NCBI GenBank assembly: GCA_964548175.1
Contig: CAZJQS010000009.1
Location: forward strand, 1 to 64,000
Source of the DNA: JANQPA01 sp964548175
GTDB lineage: Bacteria > Bacteroidota > Bacteroidia > Chitinophagales > Saprospiraceae
Direction: 5' to 3'
Length of the DNA: 64,000 nt
How positions within the stretch are numbered: position 1 is the stretch's first letter; each line of letters starts with the position of its first letter. The position numbers and the translations under genes were made by a program. Shown here one piece after another: positions 1-8,610 of the stretch. Below the pieces are notes generated by a model that saw only the letters and a list, made by a program, of their open reading frames with translations, did not search any database and was not told the origin of the DNA.

Positions 1-139
1 AAACACACTCCCGAAGTGGTGAATGGTAGACTTAATGAAATATTTTTTTAAAAAATTACTACCAAAACACACTCCCGAAGTGGTGAATGGTAGACTTAAT
101 GAAATATTTTTTTTAAAAAAATATTTCCAAAACACACTT
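1..139 (+). repeat. Tandem truncated tRNA-Leu 5' copies
   Basis: Two direct copies, spaced 64 and 65 bp, precede the intact tRNA-Leu and share its upstream flank (AAACACACT at 2, 66 and about 131). Each copy keeps the acceptor 5' strand and D-arm (CCGAAGTGGTGAAT, GGTAGAC) with a two-base loss in the D-loop, then runs into an AT-rich spacer instead of the anticodon arm. Neither copy can fold into a tRNA. The array starts at the window edge, so more copies may lie to the left. Confidence 0.8.
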
Positions 140-223
140 GCCGAAGTGGTGAAATTGGTAGACACGCACGTTTCAGGGGCGTGTGGCTTCACGGCCGTGG
201 GGGTTCGAGTCCCCCCTTCGGCA
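140..223 (+). tRNA. tRNA-Leu, anticodon CAG
   Basis: A full class II tRNA: the acceptor stem GCCGAAG pairs with CTTCGGC at 216-222 and the discriminator is A223. The D-arm contains GGTAGAC. The anticodon stem CACGT/GCGTG encloses a 7-nt loop with CAG at 174-176. A long variable arm is followed by the T-arm, whose stem is GGGGG/CCCCC around TTCGAGT. The CCA end is not encoded exactly, since ACCCA follows the acceptor stem, so it is presumably added after transcription. The long variable arm and anticodon identify it as leucine, reading CUG codons. Confidence 0.95.
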
Positions 224-233
224 CCCAAAACTC

Positions 234-271
234 AAAAAGAGGCTGTCTCGTAAGCAGGCAACCTCTTTTTT
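234..271 (+). terminator. Terminator after tRNA-Leu
   Basis: AAAAAGAGG pairs with CCTCTTTTTT around a roughly 20-nt loop that has a further CTG/CAG pairing. The U-tract makes it a plausible intrinsic terminator for the tRNA. It may also serve the minus-strand gene that ends at 278. Confidence 0.7.
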
Positions 272-277
272 ATTTAA

Positions 278-1456
278 TCAAGACCACTCCTGCAAGGTTC
301 CCTCACGCAAGGCATCAATAGCCATACGCACGCTAACCGCTGCTGTAGCCCCGGTTCTCACATTAGAAATGGGCTCTTTTCCGGAAACAATAGACTCGTA
401 AAAATCCATAAAAGCATAGTGGGTACCCTCCCAACGCTCATTTTCTTTTCTTACTTCGATGGGATAAGGTTTCCCGTCTCCTTTATTAACCGTAGCCCCG
501 GAGACGCCATCTACCGTTCCCATCTCCTTTTTGTTAGGTGTTTCGAGGAAATACCAGCCTTGATCGATCTTCAACTCAATCGTAGCCAGACTACCCTTAA
601 ATTTAAACTGATAGCCTTCGTGCGCATTTGCAGTCAGGGAAAGGCAATTGACCTTCATCCCGTCAGGATATTCAAGGATCGTATTGACATTATCGAAAGT
701 CTCCCGGCCATCTTTCCAGTAGTCGATACCGCCAAAGCCAATGATACGGGACGGGTGGCTGTCGAACACCCAGTTGACAAAGTCAATCTGATGGGAGTGC
801 AGCTCCGCAGTCAGACCACCGGAATATTCCTTATACATTCGCCAGTTGATCATTCGCTCGTATTGCGGATCAGGAACAGGCCGGCGCCAGTCTCCGTTCC
901 GGTTCCACTGAATGTAGATGTTCGTAATGTCCCCCAGATAACCTTCCCGTATAATATCCGCAACTTTAAAATAAAGCGGATGATAGCGGTATTGATGGCC
1001 GACCAAAAAAACACGATCCGTGGCTTCCACTTTTTTGACCAAATCCCATGCTTGTTTTTTCTCATAAGTCATCGTCTTCTCGCAGTAAACATGTTTTCCA
1101 CTTTCCAGGGCATCTACTGCCATGTCATAATGCATAGACAAGGGCGTGGCAATGACCACTGCATCCACATCAGGGTCTGCCAGTAATTGACGATACTCTT
1201 TATATGCCTTACAACCTTTACCAGCCAGCTCCATCGCTTTTTCCAATCGAAAAGGAAGGATGTCACAGACGGCCACTGTTTTAAACTGAGGCAGTTCTTT
1301 CAGAATACTGATAATGCCTCCTCCCCTGTCGCCCGTACCGATAATACCTACCTGAATAACATCGTTATTTCCAGGTCTCATCCCTCGTGCGCCTGAGCTA
1401 AGGGTTAAACCGGCAGCAGCCAAACTGCTTTTTAACAGAAAATCTCTTCTATTCAT
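278..1456 (-). CDS. Tat-exported Gfo/Idh/MocA oxidoreductase
   Basis: This 392-residue NAD(P)-dependent sugar or cyclitol oxidoreductase has the two-domain Gfo/Idh/MocA layout. Residues 1-25 carry a twin-arginine signal (NRRDFLLKSSLAAAG), implying export folded with its cofactor. A Rossmann start VGIIGTGDRGGG lies near residue 37. The usual EKP dinucleotide motif appears as CEKT near residue 127, and the C-terminal part is the substrate-binding alpha/beta domain. It is the last of three minus-strand genes together with a DUF1080 protein and a second oxidoreductase of the same family. That association is known from oxidative glycoside breakdown through 3-keto sugars; the substrate here is unknown. 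Family confident, substrate not. Confidence 0.9.
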   Translation of the reverse strand: MNRRDFLLKSSLAAAGLTLSSGARGMRPGNNDVIQVGIIGTGDRGGGIISILKELPQFKTVAVCDILPFRLEKAMELAGKGCKAYKEYRQLLADPDVDAVVIATPLSMHYDMAVDALESGKHVYCEKTMTYEKKQAWDLVKKVEATDRVFLVGHQYRYHPLYFKVADIIREGYLGDITNIYIQWNRNGDWRRPVPDPQYERMINWRMYKEYSGGLTAELHSHQIDFVNWVFDSHPSRIIGFGGIDYWKDGRETFDNVNTILEYPDGMKVNCLSLTANAHEGYQFKFKGSLATIELKIDQGWYFLETPNKKEMGTVDGVSGATVNKGDGKPYPIEVRKENERWEGTHYAFMDFYESIVSGKEPISNVRTGATAAVSVRMAIDALREGTLQEWS

Positions 1457-1568
1457 ATTCTACTTTTTGTCCAAATCCATGGTTCTGTAGCCTAATTCTA
1501 TCTACCCATATGGAACCCCCTATTGGCGTTCTGAATGATTGGCCTTGATTTTTGCTTTTTCCTCCGCA

Positions 1569-2966
1569 CTATTCTAATTCACGTATTTTAATACTTCTGA
1601 AAGACACCCTGTCCCCATGATCCTGAAGCAGGATATGTCCCTGGGGCAATTCTCCGAAACCAGACCATACCCGATATTTGCTGTAAGCCACTAAAGCCCT
1701 GTACATAGGCGTATTGCGCTCATATTCTATAACTTTAAAACCATTAAGCCAGTGCTGAATGTGATTCCCTCGAACAACTAACCGGGCCTGATTCCATTCG
1801 CCAATTCCGCGAAAGAGTTTACCTGTGCCCGGCACAGAAAGATTCTCGGCAGGGATAAGGTCGTACAAGGAAGCCAGCGTGCGGTTGCCTTTGACTCCTT
1901 CTTTAGCGTCGGGATGCTTCTCGTCATCCAGAATTTGGTATTCCAGCCCGATGGAAGAGCCCGGACCTTTGTTGAGCTCGGGATCAACAAAATATTTGAT
2001 CCCGCTATTGGCGCCTTCTGTCAGCTTGAATTCCAGCTTTAACTCGAAACTGCTGAATTTTTTATGGGTAATGATGTCTCCGCCGTTAGCGGATTCTGCT
2101 CCACCTGAAGCTAAGACTGTTAAAACGCCGTCTTTGATTTCCCAGCCTCTTTCGGGAAATTCCGGACCACGGGCGCTGCGCCATCCTTCAGTCGTCTTTC
2201 CGTCCCAAAGCATCCGCCAGCCCTTGCGCTTTTCATAATCGGTCAACGTGTTAGGGATCAGGTTGATCTCGGCCAGATGAGGATCGACAGGCCAACGCTC
2301 TTTTTCCAGGTTCTCTGTTTTAATACGAATACTGCGCCAGCGTATCTCGCGCCCCGACAGTTCTTCGCGATCTGGAATGCTGTGGACCTGCAAGCCGATA
2401 AAGCCAGAGCTGGTCATGTTATCCACGAGGAAAGCAGTTTGAATCCCGTTAACCCAGACTCGGAGTTCCGGTCCGATCGCTTCGATCCGGTAATGATTCC
2501 ACTGACCAGGATGATATGCTGTTCGTCCTTTCGGATTGTCGGCCAGGTTGTACAACCATCCCCTGCGAGCTTCGTCGTATATGCCTCCACTATAAGCACG
2601 AGGACTGGGATCAATCTCGGTCTGGTAGCCATGCACGCGGCCATCTCTGTAATCTTGGGTGCTGTTGCTTCTGAACTGGACGCCTGAGTTGATGGCGGCG
2701 TCTCCCCAGACTTCAAATTCCAGGATAAAATCCTCGAACTTTTCTTTCGTGCAGAGAAAAGAATTGGGAGTCTTGGTTTTTGTAATGCCGACAATGGCGC
2801 CATCACGCACTTCGTACTCGGCTTCTCCGTTTAACTGTTCCCATCCCTCCAGATCTTGACCGTTGAATAGTGCTCTCCAGCCATCATCACTTTGGGTAGA
2901 GCCGACCAGCGGCTGGATTAGGATCAGAGTAAGCCATATGTAATTGATGAGTGGTATTTCTTTCAT
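1569..2966 (-). CDS. Secreted protein with two DUF1080 domains
   Basis: This 465-residue exported protein has an N-terminal signal peptide (hydrophobic residues 7-22) and two DUF1080 (3-keto-disaccharide hydrolase) jelly-roll domains. The first spans roughly residues 28-215, starting at LFNGQDLEGW. The second spans roughly 248-463, starting at MLWDGKTTEGW. Both contain the typical NSG segments (INSGVQFRS and ANSGIKYFV). DUF1080 proteins are known or proposed to act on glycosides, including cleavage of 3-keto-glycosides. Placement between two secreted Gfo/Idh/MocA oxidoreductases suggests that oxidation at C3 is followed by cleavage. The double-domain form is longer than the usual single-domain protein of about 200-280 residues. 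Confidence 0.85.
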   Translation of the reverse strand: MKEIPLINYIWLTLILIQPLVGSTQSDDGWRALFNGQDLEGWEQLNGEAEYEVRDGAIVGITKTKTPNSFLCTKEKFEDFILEFEVWGDAAINSGVQFRSNSTQDYRDGRVHGYQTEIDPSPRAYSGGIYDEARRGWLYNLADNPKGRTAYHPGQWNHYRIEAIGPELRVWVNGIQTAFLVDNMTSSGFIGLQVHSIPDREELSGREIRWRSIRIKTENLEKERWPVDPHLAEINLIPNTLTDYEKRKGWRMLWDGKTTEGWRSARGPEFPERGWEIKDGVLTVLASGGAESANGGDIITHKKFSSFELKLEFKLTEGANSGIKYFVDPELNKGPGSSIGLEYQILDDEKHPDAKEGVKGNRTLASLYDLIPAENLSVPGTGKLFRGIGEWNQARLVVRGNHIQHWLNGFKVIEYERNTPMYRALVAYSKYRVWSGFGELPQGHILLQDHGDRVSFRSIKIRELE

Positions 2967-3036
2967 TATGATGTTTTTATGTTTAGCTAATGAAATAGTT
3001 ATCGGTTAACGGTTAAGTGCCTGGACAAAAATATTG

Positions 3037-3075
3037 AAAGATAATTTGCCGCCCCCTGGGCGGCAAATTATCTTT
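3037..3075 (-). terminator. 18-bp perfect hairpin terminator
   Basis: A perfect 18-bp inverted repeat (3037-3054 with 3058-3075) with a 3-nt loop and GC-rich tip GCCGCCC/GGGCGGC. The base of the stem is AT-rich and ends AAAG/CTTT. It lies just downstream of the minus-strand oxidoreductase that ends at 3106. It belongs to a set of similar intergenic hairpins in this window. Confidence 0.75.
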
Positions 3076-3105
3076 AACGTGAGTTCGGAGATTCCTAAGG
3101 CCTCG

Positions 3106-4437
3106 TTAGGGGTTAGCCGGCGCCCAGCCCTTTTCATATTCCCGCTTCCAATATTTTTTCATGACCTTTTTATCTTCGAAGTGGCCGTTGGAAGGATCAA
3201 TAGCGAGTTGTTTGTTTCCTTCCCGATAGGAAATATTCGCATAATGACAAAGGTGGGTGCTGATCGCGCCTTCGTCAATCGGGCAATTCAGGCTTTCCTT
3301 ACCGCGGATGGTCTCCAGGAAGTTTTTGACATGCAAGGTCGTCATATCCCCGCCGCCGCCCAGGGCCGTGCCGGCTTCCTCGCCGCCCTTGCGCTCACGC
3401 AACAACTTCCCTTGCCTGTCGAACAATTGGTATCCATTACGGTTAACGAAAACGGTACCTTCAGAACCGTAGATGATAGTGCCTCGATCAGAGCCGTAGG
3501 TCGAATATCCTGAGCGACTTTTCCCATCCCACTTTACGGTTTTATTTCCGGGAAAAACAAAAGTAGCGTCCATGGTATCATACATGGTCCAGGGATCGTC
3601 TTTAAAATGAAACTTTCCGGCATTCACTTTGACCTCCTGCGGGTAAGTCGCCTGTAAGGCCCAACGACCGACGTCCAGTTCATGGGTGGCGTTGTTGCCG
3701 GTTTCTCCTGTGCCCCAGTTCCAGAACCAATGCCAGTTGTAGTCGCCTACGATATCGATAAAGTCTGTTCGGGGCGCCGGCCCCTGGAACAGCTCCCAAT
3801 CGAGATAATCCGGTACGGGTATTTTCCTGGCGTCCGGTACCCGTCCTCTGCTGTTGGAATAAAAAGCTGTAGCCAGGTATGCTTCTCCGATTACGCCGTT
3901 ATGTATTTCGCGTATGATCTCTATGGTTTCCGGGGCCGATCGTTGTTGAGCGCCCATTTGCACGACCAGGCCCGTTTTCTTTTGCCAGTCGGTGAGCAAA
4001 TCATCTTCAAAAGGGTTATGGCTGCAAGGCTTTTCAACATATACATGCTTTTCTGCCTGCAAGGACAGAACCGTTCCCGGCGCATGCCAATGGTCGGGCG
4101 TGGCGTGGAACAAGGCATCGACGTCTTTCTGGGTTAATATCTTACGCATATCTTTTTCTCCTTTAGGACGTTTGCCCATGGCCTCCTCTACTCTATCCGC
4201 TCCATTTTCCTGTCGGCGCGCATCGACATCGCAGACGTAGGTGATGTCCACATTTTCGAGGGTCTTAAGGGCGTCGACTAACCCGGGAAACCGGCGGAAG
4301 CAGCCGATCATAGCACAGCGGATCCGGTCATTAGCCCCGAGGATGCGGCTGTAGCTGCGAGCGGTCAGTGGCATACCCGAAAAGGAAAGGGCTGCCGCGC
4401 CTGCGGCGGTGGTTTGGATGAATTTTCTTCGTTTCAT
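3106..4437 (-). CDS. Tat-exported Gfo/Idh/MocA oxidoreductase
   Basis: This 443-residue protein has a twin-arginine leader (KRRKFIQTTAAGAAALSF) and an N-terminal Rossmann domain. The glycine motif is atypical (CAMIGCFRRFPG instead of GxGxxG). The classical VEKPCSHN motif, whose Lys belongs to the catalytic set, lies near residue 137. The longer C-terminal half (NWHWFWNWGTGETGNNATHELD) resembles the large secreted Bacteroidota and Planctomycetes members of this family. It is probably the first gene of a minus-strand set with the DUF1080 protein and a second oxidoreductase. A hairpin at 3037-3075 follows it, so read-through may be partial. Likely role: periplasmic oxidation of a sugar or glycoside; substrate not predictable. 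Confidence 0.88.
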   Translation of the reverse strand: MKRRKFIQTTAAGAAALSFSGMPLTARSYSRILGANDRIRCAMIGCFRRFPGLVDALKTLENVDITYVCDVDARRQENGADRVEEAMGKRPKGEKDMRKILTQKDVDALFHATPDHWHAPGTVLSLQAEKHVYVEKPCSHNPFEDDLLTDWQKKTGLVVQMGAQQRSAPETIEIIREIHNGVIGEAYLATAFYSNSRGRVPDARKIPVPDYLDWELFQGPAPRTDFIDIVGDYNWHWFWNWGTGETGNNATHELDVGRWALQATYPQEVKVNAGKFHFKDDPWTMYDTMDATFVFPGNKTVKWDGKSRSGYSTYGSDRGTIIYGSEGTVFVNRNGYQLFDRQGKLLRERKGGEEAGTALGGGGDMTTLHVKNFLETIRGKESLNCPIDEGAISTHLCHYANISYREGNKQLAIDPSNGHFEDKKVMKKYWKREYEKGWAPANP

Positions 4438-4642
4438 AATTCTATATTTTTATTTATTACCAGGACGGAGAAAAGTTTTTTTCGTGTAAGATCAAATATA
4501 AAAAGATTATCGTGTCGAAAAATCCCTTTTCCTGCCCTTACAGGTGAGTCACCCAGCCTAAATTTAATACTTTCCGTATCCCCTCCACCCTATTTCACCG
4601 AACATTTTCGTTACTCATTCAGATTTACAATAAAAACGAATT

Positions 4643-6376
4643 ATGCAAAAAACAATCATAACCACACTGATTTTCCTTTTTTTCACCATTTTCCTATACC
4701 CCCAGGAAGCACCCATTGTCCTTTCTAAAACCAACGAACAGATACCCGATTCCCTGTACACTGCCTTTTATCCAGACACGCTATTCTCCTCTTCACCCAT
4801 CATCCAAATCAACAATCAATACACCGGGAGCCTCATTTCCGAAAACGGACTTGTTCTTACCACTTTAAAAGCTTTAACAGATAAATATCCGGAAATTAGC
4901 CTATCCAACCAAAAAGAGACGCCCCTTCGAAACTGGTACGCGCGCCGGCAGCTGTACAGCAAAGACGTTACTGATATTATATTTGAGGGGATTGATTCCA
5001 CTTTTTCGTCTGTCCGAAAAAACCTGGCCGTTGGCCGCAACATTCGAAAGCTGATCAACGAAACGCCAAAACAGGAAAACGAACAGTTGAAAGTAGAAGA
5101 AGCCTACAATGGACAGCGTTATTTTCTCTATGCCTGGGAAAATTTCACCGATCTGCGATTGGTTAAAGCCGACAGCTCGAATGGCCAGCTCCTGCTGCGC
5201 CTGTATAGAAGGGACCAACCCTATCCATCGTCTAATTTTCTGACAAAGGCAGACAGCCTGCCCTCTGAAGGTTCCTGGACGGCCGTCCTGGGTTATCCCA
5301 AACGCACGGTGAACAACCTGCTGCCCCTCCAGAAAATCCTTTTTTTCAACGACCTCCTGCCCAGCCAGATCAGCCGTCGCCAGCTGATGCTGGAAGCCTG
5401 GGAAAAACAGCGCAACCTAAGCCCTGATCTTACCCGGCAGTTGGATCGGCTAAAAAAAGAACAAACCACCTGGGAGGAACTCGCTTACCAAAGCCTCACC
5501 CTGTATGTGCCGGCACGTCTTCAGCAACAACACAATCGCATCCTGGGCACAGCCAAAGCAAATCATCCCTACCGGCAAAGCCTGGTCGAACAGCAAAAAC
5601 TACTGAAGGAATACCACGTTGTGGAGGAGGCAGCACTAATATTCGAAGAAGTATTAAACAAAAACCTGCAACTATTCCGCCTTTTCCGTCAAATCCAACA
5701 AATCAGGGATGGCTATTCCCGCTCAGAAGCAGAAAAGCAGGAAAGGCTGGCCACAACCCTGGGTGATTTTTACGAGACTTTCGACCGCGAATTAGAGGTG
5801 TATCTTCTCGAAAATGCTGTGATCCTGTATTTTGAAAAAATGCCGGTTCGTTTCATTTCTCCGGAAGCCGGACAAAAATACGCCGAGTCTAAAAAAGAGC
5901 CGGAGGAAATGGCCCGCATCGCCTTTTCGTCCTCCTTGTTTTTCAAGCCTAAGTTGCTGCAGGCCAAACTCGAGCAAGGCCCGGATGCATTCATGGCCAT
6001 GACAGAACGCGACTATTTGTTCTCTTTATGGCAACTGATCAAAGAGGGGTATGATTTTTTGAAAAAAGAGGAAATCAGACCGATTAATCAAGCACTACAA
6101 GAAATTCAAAATCACTACCTGGACTTGCTGAGGAAAAAAGATAAACTCATTCCGGAAGCGAAAGGCCATTTGCGGATTAGTCTCGGTCAGCTGCTTGCTT
6201 CACAAGGCGTCATGGATCATCACCTGGCAAAAGGAATGGAAGGTGCGCCTGTTATTAATAAAAATGGAAAAATGGTCGGCATTTTCACTGAAGGAGAGCC
6301 TGCCTGGCTGGATCTTGGAGAATGGCTTTATGAGAGGGGCATGTTTGAGTGGGAATATAAAAAGATCAAGGAGTGA
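4643..6376 (+). CDS. S46-peptidase-like protein, catalytically dead
   Basis: This 577-residue exported protein has a signal peptide at residues 1-20. Its layout follows peptidase family S46 (DPP7/DPP11): an N-terminal chymotrypsin-like strand block (YTGSLISENGLVLTT, residues 60-74), then YSKDVTDIIFEGIDST, DLRLVKAD, VLGYPKRT, a central helical segment, and the C-terminal GxxGxPVxNxxGxxVGI strand pair at 531-547. The catalytic sites are lost: the NHHC that follows LVLT in active members is TLKA here, the GDF segment with the Asp is missing, and the nucleophile motif GNSGSP reads GMEGAP with Glu533 in the Ser position. It is also about 130 residues shorter than active S46 enzymes. It stands alone, convergent with dnaK. 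Family assignment is from motifs and should be tested with a profile. Confidence 0.7.
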   Translation: MQKTIITTLIFLFFTIFLYPQEAPIVLSKTNEQIPDSLYTAFYPDTLFSSSPIIQINNQYTGSLISENGLVLTTLKALTDKYPEISLSNQKETPLRNWYARRQLYSKDVTDIIFEGIDSTFSSVRKNLAVGRNIRKLINETPKQENEQLKVEEAYNGQRYFLYAWENFTDLRLVKADSSNGQLLLRLYRRDQPYPSSNFLTKADSLPSEGSWTAVLGYPKRTVNNLLPLQKILFFNDLLPSQISRRQLMLEAWEKQRNLSPDLTRQLDRLKKEQTTWEELAYQSLTLYVPARLQQQHNRILGTAKANHPYRQSLVEQQKLLKEYHVVEEAALIFEEVLNKNLQLFRLFRQIQQIRDGYSRSEAEKQERLATTLGDFYETFDRELEVYLLENAVILYFEKMPVRFISPEAGQKYAESKKEPEEMARIAFSSSLFFKPKLLQAKLEQGPDAFMAMTERDYLFSLWQLIKEGYDFLKKEEIRPINQALQEIQNHYLDLLRKKDKLIPEAKGHLRISLGQLLASQGVMDHHLAKGMEGAPVINKNGKMVGIFTEGEPAWLDLGEWLYERGMFEWEYKKIKE

Positions 6377-6395
6377 CCTCGCGGTCACTCCTTGA
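6366..6395. terminator. Bidirectional hairpin between convergent genes
   Basis: A 13-bp perfect stem (6366-6378 with 6383-6395) with a TCGC loop. It overlaps the stop codon of the S46-like gene and lies downstream of dnaK on the other strand, so it can serve both. Confidence 0.65.
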
Positions 6396-6441
6396 AGGCA
6401 TTAAATCGCTAGCGTTAGCATTATAAAATACTAACCACAAC

Positions 6442-8370
6442 TTATTTTTTATCATCTACTTCTTCAAACTCTACGTCGGTCACATCGTCGGCACTATCGC
6501 TACCTCCTGATGCATCCTCGCCGCCGGCTGCCTGGCCATCGCCTTGCTGCGCTTGTTGAGAAGCCTGGTACATTTCCTGGCTGGCATTCTGCCAGGCGGC
6601 ATTCAATTTTTCAGTAGCCTCGTCGATCTTGTCGAGATCTTGTGACTGTTGAGCGGTTTTGAGTTCGCTCAGTGCAGATTCGATAGCTTCTTTCTTCTCG
6701 CCAGGCATCTTATCGCCATAATCTTTCAGTTGCTTTTCGGTTTGGAAAATCAGGCTGTCCGCCGTATTAAGCTTATCGGCTCTCTCCTTAGCCTTACGGT
6801 CGGAGTCGGCATTAGCCTCTGCTTCTGCTTTCATTCTGGCAATCTCTTCTTTGGACAATCCGGTAGAAGCTTCGATTCGGATCGATTGTTCCTTACCAGT
6901 ACCTTTGTCCTTAGCGGATACGTTCAAAATACCGTTAGCATCAATATCGAAAGTGACTTCGATCTGAGGTACTCCGCGTGGAGCGGGTGGAAGGTCACTT
7001 AGAATAAACTTACCTACGGTACGATTATCTTTTGCCATCGGACGCTCGCCCTGAAGGATGTGGATCTCTACGGAAGGCTGATTGTCAGCGGCGGTGGAAT
7101 AAGTTTTCGATTTTTTAGTAGGGATGGTGGAGTTAGCCTCGATCACTACATCGTACACTCCTCCCATGGTTTCGATACCCAGTGAAAGCGGAGTAACGTC
7201 CAGCAGCAGCACATCCTGTACATCACCGCTTAATACACCACCCTGAATAGAGGCACCAACGGCCACTACTTCATCTGGGTTTACGCCCTTGTTAGGCTTT
7301 TTATTAAAGAACTTTTCTACGGCCTCCTGAATTCTTGGAATACGGGTAGAACCACCCACCAGGATAACCTCATCGATCTCGCTGGTGCTTAGTCCGGCAT
7401 CTTTCAAAGCCAGACGACAAGGCTCGAGTGTGCGTTCCACCAGATTATCAGCCAGTTGCTCAAACTTAGAGCGGCTCAGTTTCATAACCAGGTGCTTGGG
7501 CACACCATCGACAGCAGTGATGTAAGGTAGGTTGATCTCTGTCTCTGTAGAAGAAGACAACTCGATCTTGGCTTTTTCCGCTGCATCTTTAAGGCGCTGA
7601 AGGGCCATTGGATCTTTGCGCAGGTCCATGTTCTCCTGGCTCCTGAATTCTTCAGCCAGCCAGTCGATAATCACACGGTCAAAGTCGTCGCCCCCCAGGT
7701 GGGTATCACCGTTGGTTGATTTCACTTCGAAAGTAGAGTCACCGTCCACATCGTACATTTCCAGTATAGAAATATCGAAAGTACCACCACCGAGGTCGAA
7801 AACGGCGATGGTCATATCTTTATGCTTCTTATCCAGACCATAAGCCAGGGCAGCAGCAGTAGGCTCGTTGATGATCCTGCGAATCTTTAGCCCTGCGATC
7901 TCACCGGCTTCTTTGGTTGCCTGACGCTGAGAGTCATTAAAATAAGCAGGAACCGTTACTACGGCTTCCGTTACTTCGCTGCCGAGGAAATCTTCAGCAG
8001 TTTTTTTCATCTTTTGCAAGATCATAGCAGAAAGCTCCTGCGGCGTATACTTGCGATCATCGATCTCTACACGCACCGTATCGTTATCTCCCTTGATCAC
8101 CTTATAAGACACCCGCTCGGCTTCCTCTCCTAATTCGCTGAAGCGTTGTCCCATGAAACGTTTAATAGAAGAAACGGTACGAGTAGGGTTCGTGATGGCC
8201 TGACGCTTGGCGGGGTCGCCGATCTTACGCTCCCCATTGTCCATAAAAGCCACTACAGAAGGTGTGGTCCTTCTACCTTCTTCATTAGGAATCACCACCG
8301 GTTCATTCCCTTCCATCACGGCCACTACAGAGTTGGTCGTTCCTAAGTCAATCCCTATAATTTTACTCAT
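6442..8370 (-). CDS. dnaK: Chaperone DnaK (Hsp70)
   Basis: This 642-residue ATP-dependent Hsp70 chaperone binds unfolded peptides with its DnaJ and GrpE partners in the cytoplasm. Diagnostic segments are all present: the phosphate-1 motif IGIDLGTTNSVVAVMEG at the N-terminus, AYFNDSQRQATKEAG, the phosphate-2 motif VFDLGGGTFDISIL, the adenosine motif ILVGGSTRIPRIQEAV, the linker DVLLLDVTPLSLGIET, and the substrate domain with IPTKKS. The C-terminus is the usual disordered acidic tail ending EFEEVDDKK. Length is standard. grpE and dnaJ are not adjacent, as is common in Bacteroidota. No CIRCE operator is visible in the 240 bp upstream. Confidence 0.98.
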   Translation of the reverse strand: MSKIIGIDLGTTNSVVAVMEGNEPVVIPNEEGRRTTPSVVAFMDNGERKIGDPAKRQAITNPTRTVSSIKRFMGQRFSELGEEAERVSYKVIKGDNDTVRVEIDDRKYTPQELSAMILQKMKKTAEDFLGSEVTEAVVTVPAYFNDSQRQATKEAGEIAGLKIRRIINEPTAAALAYGLDKKHKDMTIAVFDLGGGTFDISILEMYDVDGDSTFEVKSTNGDTHLGGDDFDRVIIDWLAEEFRSQENMDLRKDPMALQRLKDAAEKAKIELSSSTETEINLPYITAVDGVPKHLVMKLSRSKFEQLADNLVERTLEPCRLALKDAGLSTSEIDEVILVGGSTRIPRIQEAVEKFFNKKPNKGVNPDEVVAVGASIQGGVLSGDVQDVLLLDVTPLSLGIETMGGVYDVVIEANSTIPTKKSKTYSTAADNQPSVEIHILQGERPMAKDNRTVGKFILSDLPPAPRGVPQIEVTFDIDANGILNVSAKDKGTGKEQSIRIEASTGLSKEEIARMKAEAEANADSDRKAKERADKLNTADSLIFQTEKQLKDYGDKMPGEKKEAIESALSELKTAQQSQDLDKIDEATEKLNAAWQNASQEMYQASQQAQQGDGQAAGGEDASGGSDSADDVTDVEFEEVDDKK

Positions 8371-8610
8371 GCTACTTTATTTATCGTTTAGTTGATTCAA
8401 TACTTTTTGACATTAAATGATCATCAATACACATGCCAAGTACTTGTGAATGATCAATTCGTGCCAAAAATTCGGTTTTATCGTAATGAGACTGACAAAT
8501 TAAAGACTATATGACTGACAGGATGACAGGATAAAAAGCTTCATGCTTGCTGTGTCTTTTTGAATAAAATGCCTTCTCCCGTCCAAAGAACACCTTAAAT
8601 CTAAAGGGCC

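Noticed and set aside
1..139. Short CRISPR-like array at the left edge
   Set aside because: The 64-65 bp repeats are contiguous and match the 5' part of the adjacent tRNA; there are no unique spacers and no cas genes.
23..253. Small open frame across the tRNA array
   Set aside because: It runs through the repeats and the tRNA itself; the translated sequence is just tRNA-Leu read as protein.
8371..8610. Heat-shock CIRCE operator upstream of dnaK
   Set aside because: No TTAGCACTC-N9-GAGTGCTAA inverted repeat is present on either strand; nothing convincing replaces it.
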